Part shown: one piece after another, positions 16,403 through 25,098 of the stretch | Position numbering within the stretch: position 1 is the first letter of the stretch | Layout of the letters: every line of letters starts with the position of its first letter | Assembly (NCBI RefSeq): GCF_014204515.1 | Contig: NZ_JACHLI010000003.1 | Span: 287,691-351,690, forward strand | Length of the DNA stretch: 64,000 bases | Direction: 5' to 3' | Source: Pseudomonas nitroreducens | GTDB lineage: Bacteria; Pseudomonadota; Gammaproteobacteria; Pseudomonadales; Pseudomonadaceae | The notes under the pieces: generated by a model | The model's database searches: none | Told to the model about the DNA's origin: nothing | The model's input: only the letters and a program-made list of their open reading frames with translations | Position numbers and translations under genes: made by a program

Positions 16403-17041
16403 TCAGGCGGCCGGTGTATCGCCGTCGCGCTTGCGCTTGTTGCCCATGCGCACGCCGATGTCCATGAGGAACTGGAAGAAGCCCTCCTGATCCTCCAGCA
16501 CGTCGCGCCAGAACGGCGAGTGGTACAGCGCCACGGCGCCGTGCACCAGCGCCCAGGCCGCGCAGTAGTGGAAGTAGGCCGGCACGTCTTCCAGCTTGCC
16601 CGCCGCGATGCGTTCCTTGATCAGCTGACTGAGGCGCTCGAAGTTGGATTCGCGAATCTTGTGCAGCTCCTCGACCATCTCCGGGACCTGGCTGGTCTTC
16701 ACCACCTTCTCTTCCAGGCGGTCGAACAGGCGGTAGCGCTGCGGATCGCGCATACGGAACTCGAAGTAGGCGCGCGACAGGCGCTCCTTGTCACGGGCGA
16801 CGTCTTCGGAGTGGAACAGGTCGGCCAGATCGCGCTCGTAGTCCAGCATCAGGCGCAGGTAGATCTCCGCCTTGGACTTGAAGTGCTTGTAGATGGTGCC
16901 TTTGCCGATACCCACCGCATCGGCGATCATTTCGACCGTGACACTGTCTTCGCCCTGTTCGAGGAACAGCTTGAGGGCGGTGTCGAGGATTTCCTGTTCG
17001 CGACGACGGAATTCGCGAACCTTGCGCGGCTCTTTCTGCAT
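16403..17041 (-). CDS. TetR-family regulator (PA2957-like)
   Basis: A 212-residue protein with a TetR helix-turn-helix at about 20-65 (ILDTALKLFLEQGEDSVTVE, then GIGKGTIYKHFKSKAEIYLR). The ligand domain follows. It is divergent from a class V aminotransferase gene with an 84-base gap, and a TetR-like operator half-palindrome lies right in front of its start, suggesting autoregulation. No strong ribosome site is seen. Confidence 0.85.
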   Translation of the reverse strand: MQKEPRKVREFRRREQEILDTALKLFLEQGEDSVTVEMIADAVGIGKGTIYKHFKSKAEIYLRLMLDYERDLADLFHSEDVARDKERLSRAYFEFRMRDPQRYRLFDRLEEKVVKTSQVPEMVEELHKIRESNFERLSQLIKERIAAGKLEDVPAYFHYCAAWALVHGAVALYHSPFWRDVLEDQEGFFQFLMDIGVRMGNKRKRDGDTPAA

Positions 17042-17046
17042 AAAAA

Positions 17047-17058
17047 GACTGTTCGGTC
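17047..17058. promoter_or_regulatory. putative TetR operator
   Basis: GACTGTTCGGTC is an imperfect palindrome of the GACCGnnCGGTC type used by some TetR regulators. It starts 6 bases upstream of the TetR start codon, where it would block translation start or polymerase. Confidence 0.4.
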
Positions 17059-17125
17059 AAAAATAGTCAAAATTCGAAGCCGCGTATTATGCCTATTCAG
17101 CGCCAAATTGCACGGACCATCCGAC

Positions 17126-18259
17126 ATGATCAGCTTTTCTTCCGAGTTTCCCCAACAAGACGGCCTGCGCTACCTCAACCACGCGGCCGTGGCGCCCTGG
17201 CCCAAGCGCGCTGCAGACGCCGTCGCCGCCTTCGCCCAGGAGAACATCCTGCAGGGCGCCCGCGACTATCCGCAGTGGCTGACCATCGAGAAGCGCCTGC
17301 GCGAACGCCTGATGCGCCTGGTTGGCGCGCAGTCCACCGGTGACATCGCCCTGGTGAAGAACACCTCCGAGGCGCTGTCCTTCGTCGCCTTCGGCCTCGA
17401 CTGGCGCGCCGGCGACCAGGTGGTGATCAGCGACCAGGAGTTCCCCTCCAACCGCGTCGTCTGGGAAGCGCTGAAACCGCGCGGCGTGGAGGTCATCCAG
17501 GTGAGCCTGGACGGCGCGGATCCCGAAGGCGAACTGCTCGCCGCCTGCACCCCGCGCACCCGCCTGCTGTCGATCAGTGCCGTGCAGTACGCCAGCGGCC
17601 TGCGCATGGACCTGGAGCGTCTGGGCGTCGGCTGCCGCCAGCGTGGCGTGCTGTACTGCATCGACGCCATCCAGCAATTGGGCGCCCTGCCCTTCGACGC
17701 ACAGGCCTATGACTGCGCCTTCGCCATGGCCGACGGCCACAAGTGGATGCTCGGCCCGGAAGGCCTGGGGGTGTTCTATTGCCGCGCCGCCGAGCGCGAG
17801 CAACTGGCCCTGCAGGAGTACGGCTGGCACATGCTGGAAAACGCCGGCAACTACGACCTCGCCGACTGGCAACCAGCGCGCAGTGCGCGGCGCTTCGAGT
17901 GCGGCAGCCCGAACATGCTCGGCGCCGTGGCGCTGGAGGCGAGCCTGAGCCTGCTGGAGGAAGTGGGCATGGCGACCGTCGGTGAGCTGGTGCAGGCACG
18001 CGTGCAGCAACTGCATGACGGCCTGGGCCGTATCAGTGGCGCCGCGCTGCACAGCCCGCTGGACCCGGCCCGTCGCGCCGGCATCCTGACCTTCAGCCTT
18101 GCCGGCTGGGACAATACCCGCCTGCTGGAGCGCCTGCGCGCCGAGCAGGTGGTGTGTATCCAGCGTGGCGCGGGCATCCGCTTCTCGCCGCACTTCTACA
18201 CCAGCGAGGCGCTGATCGAGGAAACCCTGGGATTGATCGATGGCCTGGCGGGCCAGTAA
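17126..18259 (+). CDS. PLP-dependent class V aminotransferase
   Basis: A 377-residue protein starting MISFSSEFPQQDG. The class V fold is shown by LNHAAVAPWP near the start, and the PLP lysine in ADGHKWMLGPEGLGVFYC (Lys about 210). It resembles the selenocysteine lyase/isopenicillin epimerase subgroup, but the catalytic Cys seen in cysteine desulfurases is not evident, so the substrate is unknown. It is divergent from the TetR gene and may be its target. The long upstream open frame (to 16244) crosses the TetR gene and is not real. Confidence 0.85.
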   Translation: MISFSSEFPQQDGLRYLNHAAVAPWPKRAADAVAAFAQENILQGARDYPQWLTIEKRLRERLMRLVGAQSTGDIALVKNTSEALSFVAFGLDWRAGDQVVISDQEFPSNRVVWEALKPRGVEVIQVSLDGADPEGELLAACTPRTRLLSISAVQYASGLRMDLERLGVGCRQRGVLYCIDAIQQLGALPFDAQAYDCAFAMADGHKWMLGPEGLGVFYCRAAEREQLALQEYGWHMLENAGNYDLADWQPARSARRFECGSPNMLGAVALEASLSLLEEVGMATVGELVQARVQQLHDGLGRISGAALHSPLDPARRAGILTFSLAGWDNTRLLERLRAEQVVCIQRGAGIRFSPHFYTSEALIEETLGLIDGLAGQ

Positions 18260-18356
18260 CGCAGGCGCGGCCGAGAAAGCTGCTCAGCCCGGTGTGATGT
18301 ATTCCAAATCCGTTTAAAAAACACCGGGCACCCTGTGGCAGGCGCCGCATCTTGGC

Positions 18357-18363
18357 CAATACT
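18357..18363 (+). promoter_or_regulatory. RpoS-like -10 for the small RNA
   Basis: CAATACT matches the CYATACT core favoured by sigma S; the start would be close to 18370. No consensus -35 is present, as is common for RpoS promoters. Confidence 0.5.
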
Positions 18364-18369
18364 GATAGA

Positions 18370-18492
18370 TACCGGTGCGCGGCATCTCCCCCCAAGTGCC
18401 CCGCCGGTGAAGGTACCGAGGATCGCGTACCTTATTGTTACACTCCTAATGGTCTTGACCCGGATTCATCCCCCAGAACCCGGGTTTTTTTT
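18370..18492 (+). ncRNA. rgsA: probable RgsA small RNA (RpoS-dependent)
   Basis: Between the aminotransferase and tatD there is a promoter with CAATACT (18357-18363), like the RpoS -10, then about 120 bases without a reading frame, then a hairpin terminator with eight T (18458-18492). The P. aeruginosa sRNA RgsA (about 120 nt, RpoS- and Gac-linked, stress) lies next to the tatD homologue as recalled (PA2958.1). The size, sigma type and location fit. The identity needs a sequence match to confirm. Confidence 0.65.
18458..18492 (+). terminator. terminator of the small RNA
   Basis: Stem ACCCGG (18458-18463) with CCGGGT (18480-18485) and a run of eight T (18485-18492). Confidence 0.85.
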
Positions 18493-18523
18493 GCGCGCAG
18501 GAAAAGTATCTGCGCTGACACGA

Positions 18524-19300
18524 TCAGACGGCGAGCGGGAACAGCCGACGGAAGTTGGCGGTGGTCTGCTCGGCCAGGGTCTCGAAGCTCACCCCGCGCA
18601 GCACCGCCAGGTACTCGGCCACTTCACGCACGTACTCGGGCAGGTTCGGCTTGCCGCGATGGGGAACCGGTGCGAGATACGGCGAATCGGTCTCCACCAG
18701 CAGGCGGTCCACCGGCACCTGGCGCGCCACTTCGCGCAGCTGCTCGGCATTGCGGAAGGTGACGATGCCCGACAGCGAGATGTAGAAGCCGATATCCAGC
18801 GCCGCCTTGGCCATTTCCCAGTCTTCGGTGAAGCAGTGCAGCACGCCGGCCTGCGGCAGCGCCGCCTCGCGCAGCAGCGCCAGGGTGTCAGCGCGGGCTT
18901 CGCGGGTATGCACGATGACCGGCTTGCCAGTGACCTTCGCGGCCTCCAGATGCAGGCGGAAGGCTTCCTGCTGCAGCTCGGCGGCCTCGGGCTCGTAGTG
19001 ATAGTCCAGGCCGGTCTCGCCGATGGCCACCACGCGCGGGTGGTTCAGCTCGCCCAGCAGCCAGTCCAGCGCCGGCGCGGCACCCGGCTCCAGGTCCAGC
19101 GGGTGGACGCCCACCGAGCAGTGCACGTCGGCGTAGCGGTCCGCCAGGTCCTTCACTGCCCTGGCATTGTCCGCACTCACGCCGATGCACAGGAACTGGC
19201 TGACGCCACGGGCGCGGGCAGCGTCCAGCGCGGCATCCAGCGAGCCGTCGTGGGCGGCCAGATCGAGACGATCGAGGTGGCAGTGGGAATCGACCAGCAT
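18524..19300 (-). CDS. TatD-family metal-dependent hydrolase/DNase
   Basis: A 258-residue amidohydrolase-fold protein of the TatD family, which act as 3'-5' exonucleases or D-aminoacyl processing enzymes in the cytoplasm. Metal motifs: DSHCHLDRL at residues about 4-12, GVHPLD, GETGLDYH, PVIVHTREA, VLHCFTEDW and VETDSPYL. It is the last gene of the long minus-strand run headed by yceD, next to pilZ, as in other Pseudomonas. Confidence 0.92.
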   Translation of the reverse strand: MLVDSHCHLDRLDLAAHDGSLDAALDAARARGVSQFLCIGVSADNARAVKDLADRYADVHCSVGVHPLDLEPGAAPALDWLLGELNHPRVVAIGETGLDYHYEPEAAELQQEAFRLHLEAAKVTGKPVIVHTREARADTLALLREAALPQAGVLHCFTEDWEMAKAALDIGFYISLSGIVTFRNAEQLREVARQVPVDRLLVETDSPYLAPVPHRGKPNLPEYVREVAEYLAVLRGVSFETLAEQTTANFRRLFPLAV

Positions 19301-19321
19301 GAAAACTTTCTCCGGAAAATG

Positions 19322-19347
19322 ACGAAGCGCCCGATCGGGCGCTTCGT
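19322..19347. terminator. perfect hairpin between pilZ and tatD
   Basis: A 26-base perfect palindrome with 13-base arms, centred at 19334/19335. It follows pilZ and precedes tatD, so may attenuate tatD transcription. Confidence 0.55.
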
Positions 19348-19374
19348 GCTTGCAGCCTGTAAAGCCTGCGGATT

Positions 19375-19731
19375 CTACATGGTATGGGTGGGGCGATCCG
19401 ACTTCAGCGCGCCGGCGAGGTAGGTCTCGATCTTGTTGCGCGCGGTGTTGTCACCATCGTTGAACTGCACGCCGATGCCGGCAGCGCGGTTGCCCTGGGC
19501 GCCCCGCGGGGTGATCCAGACGACCTTGCCGGCTACCGGGATCTTCTCCGGCTCGTCCATCAGGTTGAGCAACATGAAGACCTCATCGCCCAGCTTGTAG
19601 GTCTTGTTGGTCGGAATGAACAGCCCACCGTTGCGGATGAACGGCATGTAGGCGGCATACAGCACGGATTTGTCCTTGATGGTCAGGGACAGGATTCCGT
19701 TACGCGGACCCAGATTTGGTGGCAAGCTCAT
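19375..19731 (-). CDS. pilZ: type IV pilus protein PilZ
   Basis: A 118-residue protein, the founding PilZ protein required for type IV pilus assembly in Pseudomonas. It begins MSLPPNLGPRNGIL and ends with KSDRPTHTM. As in other PilZ orthologues, it lacks the RxxxR motif needed to bind c-di-GMP; it works with FimX and PilB to assemble pili. It starts directly after the holB stop (TGA-ATG). Confidence 0.97.
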   Translation of the reverse strand: MSLPPNLGPRNGILSLTIKDKSVLYAAYMPFIRNGGLFIPTNKTYKLGDEVFMLLNLMDEPEKIPVAGKVVWITPRGAQGNRAAGIGVQFNDGDNTARNKIETYLAGALKSDRPTHTM

Positions 19732-20754
19732 TCAGCTGTCCTGGCAGATTTTTCCGATGGCCGGATTATAGCCCGGCCCGGGCAGACTTGCCCACTGTAC
19801 GAGCAAGGCTTCGAGAAGCAGGGCACGGTTGAGATTGGCCTTGCCCAGGACTTTCTGCCGCTGCGCGAGCAGCCAGTCCTGCATGGCCAGCACCTTGGGC
19901 TGCGAGGCTTTCTGCGCCAGGTACTGCACCACCTTGCTCATGTCGGCGAGGCCAAGCCCCGCCTCGTCACGCGCCAACTGGTAGCGCAGGACGAGCAGCG
20001 ACCAGTCGCAGAACCAGTCGAAGAGCAACGGCAAGGGTACGGCATTCCAGCTGTCGGCCAGCTGACTTGGGGCAATCTGCTGCTTGAGCAGCTTTTTCAC
20101 GCCATCCACCACCTGCGCACGCTGCTCGCGTACACCCTGCCCCTGCAGGCGCTGGGCGGTGAGCGGCGAACCACCGGCCAGCACCAGCAGTTCATCGAGG
20201 ACTTCCGGCGCTTCGCCCGGCAGCGCCTGGGCCAGCCAGGCGCGCGCCTGCTCGGCGCTGGGCTGCGGGCAGGCCTGCTGCACGCAGCGGCTCTTGATGG
20301 TCGGCAGCAGGCGGCTGGGCTGGTGGCTGATGAGCAGCAGCACGGTGTTGCCCGACGGCTCTTCCAGGCTTTTCAGCAGGGCGTTGGCGGCATTGAGGTT
20401 CATCGCCTCGGCCGGTTCCAGCAGCACCACCTTGCGCCCACCCAACTGCGCGGTCTGCACCACGAAATTCACCAGCTCGCGTACCTGGTCGACGCGAATC
20501 GGCTTCTCCGCCTCTTCCGGCTCCAGCAGGAAGTAGTCCGGATGGGTACCAGCGGCGAGTAACAGGCAAGCCTTGCATTGCCCGCACGCCTTGCCGCCCG
20601 CGGGGCGCTGGCAGAGCAGGAAATGCACGAAATTTTCCGCCAGCACACGCTTGCCGATACCGGCCGGACCATGCAGCAGATAGGCGTGGGCGTGCTGCGG
20701 GCGATTGCCCAGCTGCTGCCAGAGCCCCTGCTGCCAGGGATAGATATCAGCCAT
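19732..20754 (-). CDS. holB: DNA polymerase III subunit delta prime
   Basis: A 340-residue clamp-loader subunit. It begins MADIYPWQQGLW and has HGPAGIGKRVLA (a degenerate Walker A, as usual for delta prime), a zinc site with four Cys (CQRPAGGKACGQCKAC), and LLISHQPSRLLPTIKSRC (sensor 1/SRC). The ATG at 20754 was chosen since upstream codons read as shadow. Overlaps the end of tmk by 8 bases. Confidence 0.95.
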   Translation of the reverse strand: MADIYPWQQGLWQQLGNRPQHAHAYLLHGPAGIGKRVLAENFVHFLLCQRPAGGKACGQCKACLLLAAGTHPDYFLLEPEEAEKPIRVDQVRELVNFVVQTAQLGGRKVVLLEPAEAMNLNAANALLKSLEEPSGNTVLLLISHQPSRLLPTIKSRCVQQACPQPSAEQARAWLAQALPGEAPEVLDELLVLAGGSPLTAQRLQGQGVREQRAQVVDGVKKLLKQQIAPSQLADSWNAVPLPLLFDWFCDWSLLVLRYQLARDEAGLGLADMSKVVQYLAQKASQPKVLAMQDWLLAQRQKVLGKANLNRALLLEALLVQWASLPGPGYNPAIGKICQDS

Positions 20755-21379
20755 GCAGGCGCTCCAGCAGGGTCGGCAGCAGGCCGTCGAGGTCGCGCTG
20801 CACTTCGACCAGCGTCTGCGCGGCATCGAGGATGTGATAGCGCCCCGGCTCGGCGCGGGCGCGATCCAGATAGGTATTGCGCACCGCGTCGAAGAAGGCG
20901 CGACCTTCCTGCTCGAAGCGGTCCAGGCGACCACGGGCCGCCGCACGGGACAGGCCGATTTCCACCGGCAGGTCGAACACCAGGGTCAGGTCGGGACGCA
21001 GGCTGCCCTGGACGAAGCTTTCCAGCTGGGCGATGCGCTCCACCGGCAGGCCGCGACCGCCGCCCTGGTAGGCGTAGGTGGCGTCGGTGAAGCGATCACA
21101 GAGCACCACGGCGCCGCGCGCCAGGGCCGGGCGAATCACTTCGGCAATGTGCTGGGCACGGGCAGCGAAGACCAGCAGCAGCTCGGTATCCACCGCCATC
21201 TGCTCGTCGCTGGGGTCCAGCAGCAGTTCGCGGATGCGTTCGGCCAGCGGCGTGCCGCCGGGCTCGCGGGTCAGCTGGACCTCGATGCCACGCTCGCGCA
21301 GGCGTTCGGCGAGGTACTCGCGATTGGTGCTCTTGCCCGCGCCTTCGGGGCCTTCCAGGGTGATGAACAGGCCGCTCAC
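20747..21379 (-). CDS. tmk: thymidylate kinase
   Basis: A 210-residue dTMP kinase. Walker A GPEGAGKSTN at about 9-18, catalytic DRFTDATYAYQGGGRGL, and the LID region RAAARGRLDRFEQEG with Arg residues. It makes dTDP for DNA synthesis. It is between mltG and holB, an arrangement typical of gammaproteobacteria, with start overlapping mltG's stop by 4 bases. Confidence 0.97.
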   Translation of the reverse strand: MSGLFITLEGPEGAGKSTNREYLAERLRERGIEVQLTREPGGTPLAERIRELLLDPSDEQMAVDTELLLVFAARAQHIAEVIRPALARGAVVLCDRFTDATYAYQGGGRGLPVERIAQLESFVQGSLRPDLTLVFDLPVEIGLSRAAARGRLDRFEQEGRAFFDAVRNTYLDRARAEPGRYHILDAAQTLVEVQRDLDGLLPTLLERLHG

Positions 21380-22488
21380 TGGGCACTCTCCTTGTCTTGC
21401 GGCACCGCCGGTGCATCGGCGGCGGGTGCGTCGGTTTCCGGCGTCGGCGCCGAGACGGGCGCCGGACTGGATCGGTAGTCGGCGCGGCGCTTGATCTGGA
21501 ACTCCTGGACGGCCCTGTTGTGGTCGTCGAGGTTGTCGGAGAAGGTGTGGCTGCCATCGCCACGGGCGACGAAGTACAGGCTCTGCCCTTGCACCGGGTT
21601 GAGCGCGGCATGGATCGCCTCGCGGCCGGGCAGCGCGATGGGCGTCGGCGGCAGGCCGGCAATCACATAGGTGTTGTAGGGCGTCGGCGTGCGCAGGTCG
21701 GCGCGGGTGATCTTGCCGGCATAGCGTTCACCCATGCCGTAGATGACGGTAGGGTCGGTCTGCAGCAGCATGTTCTTCTGCAGACGGCGCACGAAGACGC
21801 CGGCGATCTGCCCGCGCTCCTGGGGTACGCCGGTCTCCTTCTCCACCAGCGAGGCCATGGTCAGTGCCTGGTAGGAGTCCTTGTAGGGCAGGTCCTGGGC
21901 GCGCTTGTCCCATTCCTCGGCGAGGATACTGTCCATGCGCTGGTAGGCATGCTTGAGGATATCGACGTCCTTGGTGCCGCGGACGAAGCGGTAGGTGTCG
22001 GGGAAGAAGCGGCCTTCCGGGAAGACACCGGGCTTGCCCAGCCTGGCCATGACCTCGGCGTCGCTCAGGCCATTCAGGGTCTGCTCCAGCTTGGGCTGAC
22101 GGGCGAGCAGTTCGCGCACCTGGCGGAAGTTCCAGCCTTCGACCAGGGTCAGGCCGTACTGCACCACCTCGCCCTCGCGCCACAGGTCGAGCAGCTGGGC
22201 AGCAGTCATGCCGGGCGTCAGGCGGTATTCGCCGCTGTGCAGGGCCTCGCCGGCCAGGTTGAAGCGCCAGTACAGACGTAGCCAGAAACCACCGTGCAGG
22301 ACGTCCTCGTCCTCCAGGCGGGTCAGCAGGCGGCCGGGGGTGGCGCCGCTGGGAGCGTCGAGCAGACGCTCTTCGGTGAGCTGGAGCGGTTGCTGCAAGG
22401 CACGGTGCTGTTCCCAGGCACCCAGGCCGAGCACGAGCCCGGCCAGCAGCAGGCCGCCTTCCAGCAGCACCAGCAATTTGCGCATCAC
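21376..22488 (-). CDS. mltG: endolytic murein transglycosylase MltG
   Basis: A 370-residue inner-membrane protein with one N-terminal membrane helix (LLVLLEGGLLLAGLVLGLG). The YceG domain includes the catalytic Glu in MASLVEKETGVPQERGQ and the downstream LLQTDPTVIYGMG. It cuts nascent glycan strands and sets their length. The Pro/Ala-rich tail after residue 335 is variable. Downstream of pabC, upstream of tmk, as in E. coli (yceG). Confidence 0.95.
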   Translation of the reverse strand: MMRKLLVLLEGGLLLAGLVLGLGAWEQHRALQQPLQLTEERLLDAPSGATPGRLLTRLEDEDVLHGGFWLRLYWRFNLAGEALHSGEYRLTPGMTAAQLLDLWREGEVVQYGLTLVEGWNFRQVRELLARQPKLEQTLNGLSDAEVMARLGKPGVFPEGRFFPDTYRFVRGTKDVDILKHAYQRMDSILAEEWDKRAQDLPYKDSYQALTMASLVEKETGVPQERGQIAGVFVRRLQKNMLLQTDPTVIYGMGERYAGKITRADLRTPTPYNTYVIAGLPPTPIALPGREAIHAALNPVQGQSLYFVARGDGSHTFSDNLDDHNRAVQEFQIKRRADYRSSPAPVSAPTPETDAPAADAPAVPQDKESAQ

Positions 22489-22491
22489 GTA

Positions 22492-23307
22492 TCAGGAATC
22501 CAGAAGTTCGCGGAGTTGGCCCTGCAGTTTACGGGTCAGCGGCCCGACCGGCCAAGCGTGCTCGGCAACGCCGCGCACCGGCCAGATACCGTAGAGACTG
22601 TTGCAGAGAAAGACCTCATCGGCCTGCGCCAGTTCGCTGTGCTCGATGTCACGGACGATGACCGGCAGGCCCAGGTCGCGAGCGCGCTGGAGTATCTCGG
22701 CGCGCATGACACCGGCGACGCCGCAGCGGCTGAGCTCGGCGGTTAGCAGCTCGCCCTGCTTCACCAGGAACAGGTTGCTGAACACGCCCTCGACGACGCG
22801 TCCGGAAACATCGCGCAGCAATCCTTCGGCGAAGGCCGGGTCGCTCCATTCGGCGCGGGCCAGGACCTGCTCCAGGCGATTGAGGTGCTTCAGACCGGCC
22901 AGCAACGGTTGCTCGGCCAGGCGGGTGACGCAGGGAAAGAGTGTGACGCCCTCCTCCCCGTTCCTGGCCGGATAGGCCGGCGCCGGCGAAGCCAGCAGCA
23001 GCCGGCGGACCTGAGCGTCGGCCTGCGGCGCATAGCCACGCAAGCCTTCGCCACGGGTCAGCATCAGCTTGGCGACGCCATCACCGAGCAGGGCGGAGAA
23101 ACGCAGGAGTTCGTCTTCGACGAGGTCGAGCGAGACCGGCAGGGACAGGCGTCGAACGCCCTCCTCCAGCCGCGCCCGATGGCGTGCCAGCAGGCGCGGA
23201 CGGCCTGCGGACACGCGGATGGTCTCGAACAGCCCATCGCCGTAGGCCAGCCCGCGATCACGCGCGGACAGGGCCTCGGCGCTCTGGCCGTCGATCCAGC
23301 TCAGCAT
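22492..23307 (-). CDS. pabC: aminodeoxychorismate lyase
   Basis: A 271-residue class IV PLP enzyme that makes p-aminobenzoate from 4-amino-4-deoxychorismate for folate synthesis. RDRGLAYGDGLFETIRV near the start, PLP lysine in GLKHLNRLEQVLA, and SGRVVEGVFSNLFLV. Overlaps the fabF stop by one base and precedes mltG. Confidence 0.95.
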   Translation of the reverse strand: MLSWIDGQSAEALSARDRGLAYGDGLFETIRVSAGRPRLLARHRARLEEGVRRLSLPVSLDLVEDELLRFSALLGDGVAKLMLTRGEGLRGYAPQADAQVRRLLLASPAPAYPARNGEEGVTLFPCVTRLAEQPLLAGLKHLNRLEQVLARAEWSDPAFAEGLLRDVSGRVVEGVFSNLFLVKQGELLTAELSRCGVAGVMRAEILQRARDLGLPVIVRDIEHSELAQADEVFLCNSLYGIWPVRGVAEHAWPVGPLTRKLQGQLRELLDS

Positions 23308-24551
23308 CAGCCGTGGAACCGGCGGAACACCAGGGAGCCGTTGGTGCCACCGAAACCGAAGGAGTTGGACAGGGCAACGTCGATCGGACGCTCCTTGGCC
23401 TGATGGGCGACCAGGTCGAGGTCGCAGCCTTCGCTGGGGTTGTCCAGGTTGATGGTCGGCGGGGCTACCTGGTCGCGCAGGGCGAGCACACAGAAGATCG
23501 CCTCGACCGCACCGGCGGCACCCAGCAGGTGGCCGGTCATGGACTTGGTGGAGCTCATCGACAGCTGGTAGGCGTGGTCGCCGAAGATCGACTTCACCGC
23601 GGCGATTTCCGCGATGTCGCCGGCCGGCGTCGAAGTGCCGTGGGCGTTGATGTAGTCGACCTGCTCGGGGTTCAGCCCGGCATCGCGCAGCGCGGCCTTC
23701 ATGCAGCGCGCAGCACCGGCGCCGTCTTCCGGCGGAGCGGTCATGTGGAAGGCGTCACCGCTCATGCCGAAGCCGACGACTTCCGCATAGATGCGCGCGC
23801 CGCGGGCCTTGGCGTGTTCAAGCTCTTCCAGCACCAGCGCACCTGCGCCGTCGGAGAGCACGAAGCCATCGCGATCCCGATCCCACGGACGGCTGGCCTT
23901 GGTCGGCTCGTCGTTGCGGGTAGACAGCGCGCGGGCAGCACCGAAGCCACCCAGGCCAAGACCGCAGGCCGCCATTTCGGAGCCGCCGGCAACCATCACG
24001 TCAGCGTCGCCGTAGGCGATGTTGCGCGCGGCCATGCCGATGTTGTGGGTGCCGGTGGTGCAGGCGGTGGTGATGGCGTAGTTGGGGCCCTGCAGACCGA
24101 GGTTGATCGACAGGAACCCGGAAACCATGTTGATGACCGAGCCGGGCACGAAGAACGGCGAGATGCGCCGCGGGCCCTGCTCGAACAGCGAACGACAGGT
24201 GTTTTCGATATTGGTCAGGCCGCCGATGCCCGAACCGATGGCAACGCCGATGCGCTCCCGGTTGGCGTCGGTGACTTCCAGGCCGGAATCACGCACTGCC
24301 TGGTAGCTGGCAGCCAGGCCGTACTGGATGAACAGGTCGAGTTTGCGAGCTTCCTTGGCGGACATGTATTGCTCGACGTCGAACCCTTTCACCGAGCCGC
24401 CGAAACGGGTGGCAAAGGCGGACAGATCCATGTGTTCGATCGGGGCGATACCGCTGCGCCCGGCGAGAATGCCTTCCCAACTGCTCGGCACATCCACACC
24501 CAGGGGCGACAACATTCCCATGCCAGTGATGACTACGCGTCTACGCGACAC
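23307..24551 (-). CDS. fabF: 3-oxoacyl-ACP synthase II
   Basis: A 414-residue condensing enzyme that elongates acyl-ACP with malonyl-ACP. The Cys-His-His triad is at TACTTGTHNI, NAHGTSTPAGD and SMTGHLLGAAGAVE. It begins MSRRRVVITGMG. The acpP terminator hairpin is in front of it, so it may be read by partial read-through from acpP. Overlaps pabC by one base. Confidence 0.97.
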   Translation of the reverse strand: MSRRRVVITGMGMLSPLGVDVPSSWEGILAGRSGIAPIEHMDLSAFATRFGGSVKGFDVEQYMSAKEARKLDLFIQYGLAASYQAVRDSGLEVTDANRERIGVAIGSGIGGLTNIENTCRSLFEQGPRRISPFFVPGSVINMVSGFLSINLGLQGPNYAITTACTTGTHNIGMAARNIAYGDADVMVAGGSEMAACGLGLGGFGAARALSTRNDEPTKASRPWDRDRDGFVLSDGAGALVLEELEHAKARGARIYAEVVGFGMSGDAFHMTAPPEDGAGAARCMKAALRDAGLNPEQVDYINAHGTSTPAGDIAEIAAVKSIFGDHAYQLSMSSTKSMTGHLLGAAGAVEAIFCVLALRDQVAPPTINLDNPSEGCDLDLVAHQAKERPIDVALSNSFGFGGTNGSLVFRRFHG

Positions 24552-24610
24552 TGTGACTTCCTCTCATGTGTTTCACGGCAATAACGCCGGCAGAAGCCGG
24601 CGTTAAAGAA

Positions 24611-24641
24611 AAGCCGCACGCCTTTGCAGGCCGTGCGGCTT
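24611..24641 (-). terminator. terminator between acpP and fabF
   Basis: Stem AAGCCGCACG (24611-24620) with CGTGCGGCTT (24632-24641); in the minus direction it is followed by T-rich sequence. It allows acpP to be made in excess over fabF. Confidence 0.8.
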
Positions 24642-24669
24642 CTTTCGTCGGGGAACCGACGACTACGTC

Positions 24670-24906
24670 TTACGCCTGGTGGGCGACGATGTAGTCGATG
24701 GCTTCCTGAACGGTGGTGATCTTTTCGGCTTGCTCGTCGGGGATTTCGGTCTCGAATTCCTCTTCCAGAGCCATCACCAGCTCAACGGTGTCAAGGGAGT
24801 CGGCGCCCAGGTCTTCAACGAAGGAAGCGCTGTTGGTGACTTCTTCTTCCTTAACGCCGAGTTGCTCAGCAACGATCTTCTTGACGCGTTCTTCGATGGT
24901 GCTCAT
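24670..24906 (-). CDS. acpP: acyl carrier protein
   Basis: A 78-residue acidic protein carrying acyl groups on phosphopantetheine attached to Ser 37 (GADSLDTVELVMALEEEF). Start MSTIEERVKKIVAEQ. It has its own promoter in the 192 bases to fabG and a terminator downstream, suiting its very high expression. Confidence 0.98.
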   Translation of the reverse strand: MSTIEERVKKIVAEQLGVKEEEVTNSASFVEDLGADSLDTVELVMALEEEFETEIPDEQAEKITTVQEAIDYIVAHQA

Positions 24907-24956
24907 ACCTTGTTTTCACTCCTATGGACAATCCGTACAGCTGGGCTGCGGGTAAG

Positions 24957-24984
24957 TGTATAGAAAGGGTTTTCTGCATTTCAA
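24957..24984 (-). promoter_or_regulatory. acpP promoter
   Basis: Read on the minus strand: -35 TTGAAA (24979-24984), -10 TATACA (24957-24962), spacing 16. It explains transcription of acpP separate from fabG. Confidence 0.55.
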
Positions 24985-25098
24985 GCTGAACGCTGACGCC
25001 CCTTCCCGGCGACCCAGATGCTCTGTCTATTCCAGCGTCACAACGCTTGGAGAATTTTAGACAGCGCATATGACATCGCCACGAAGGAACTCGTCACA

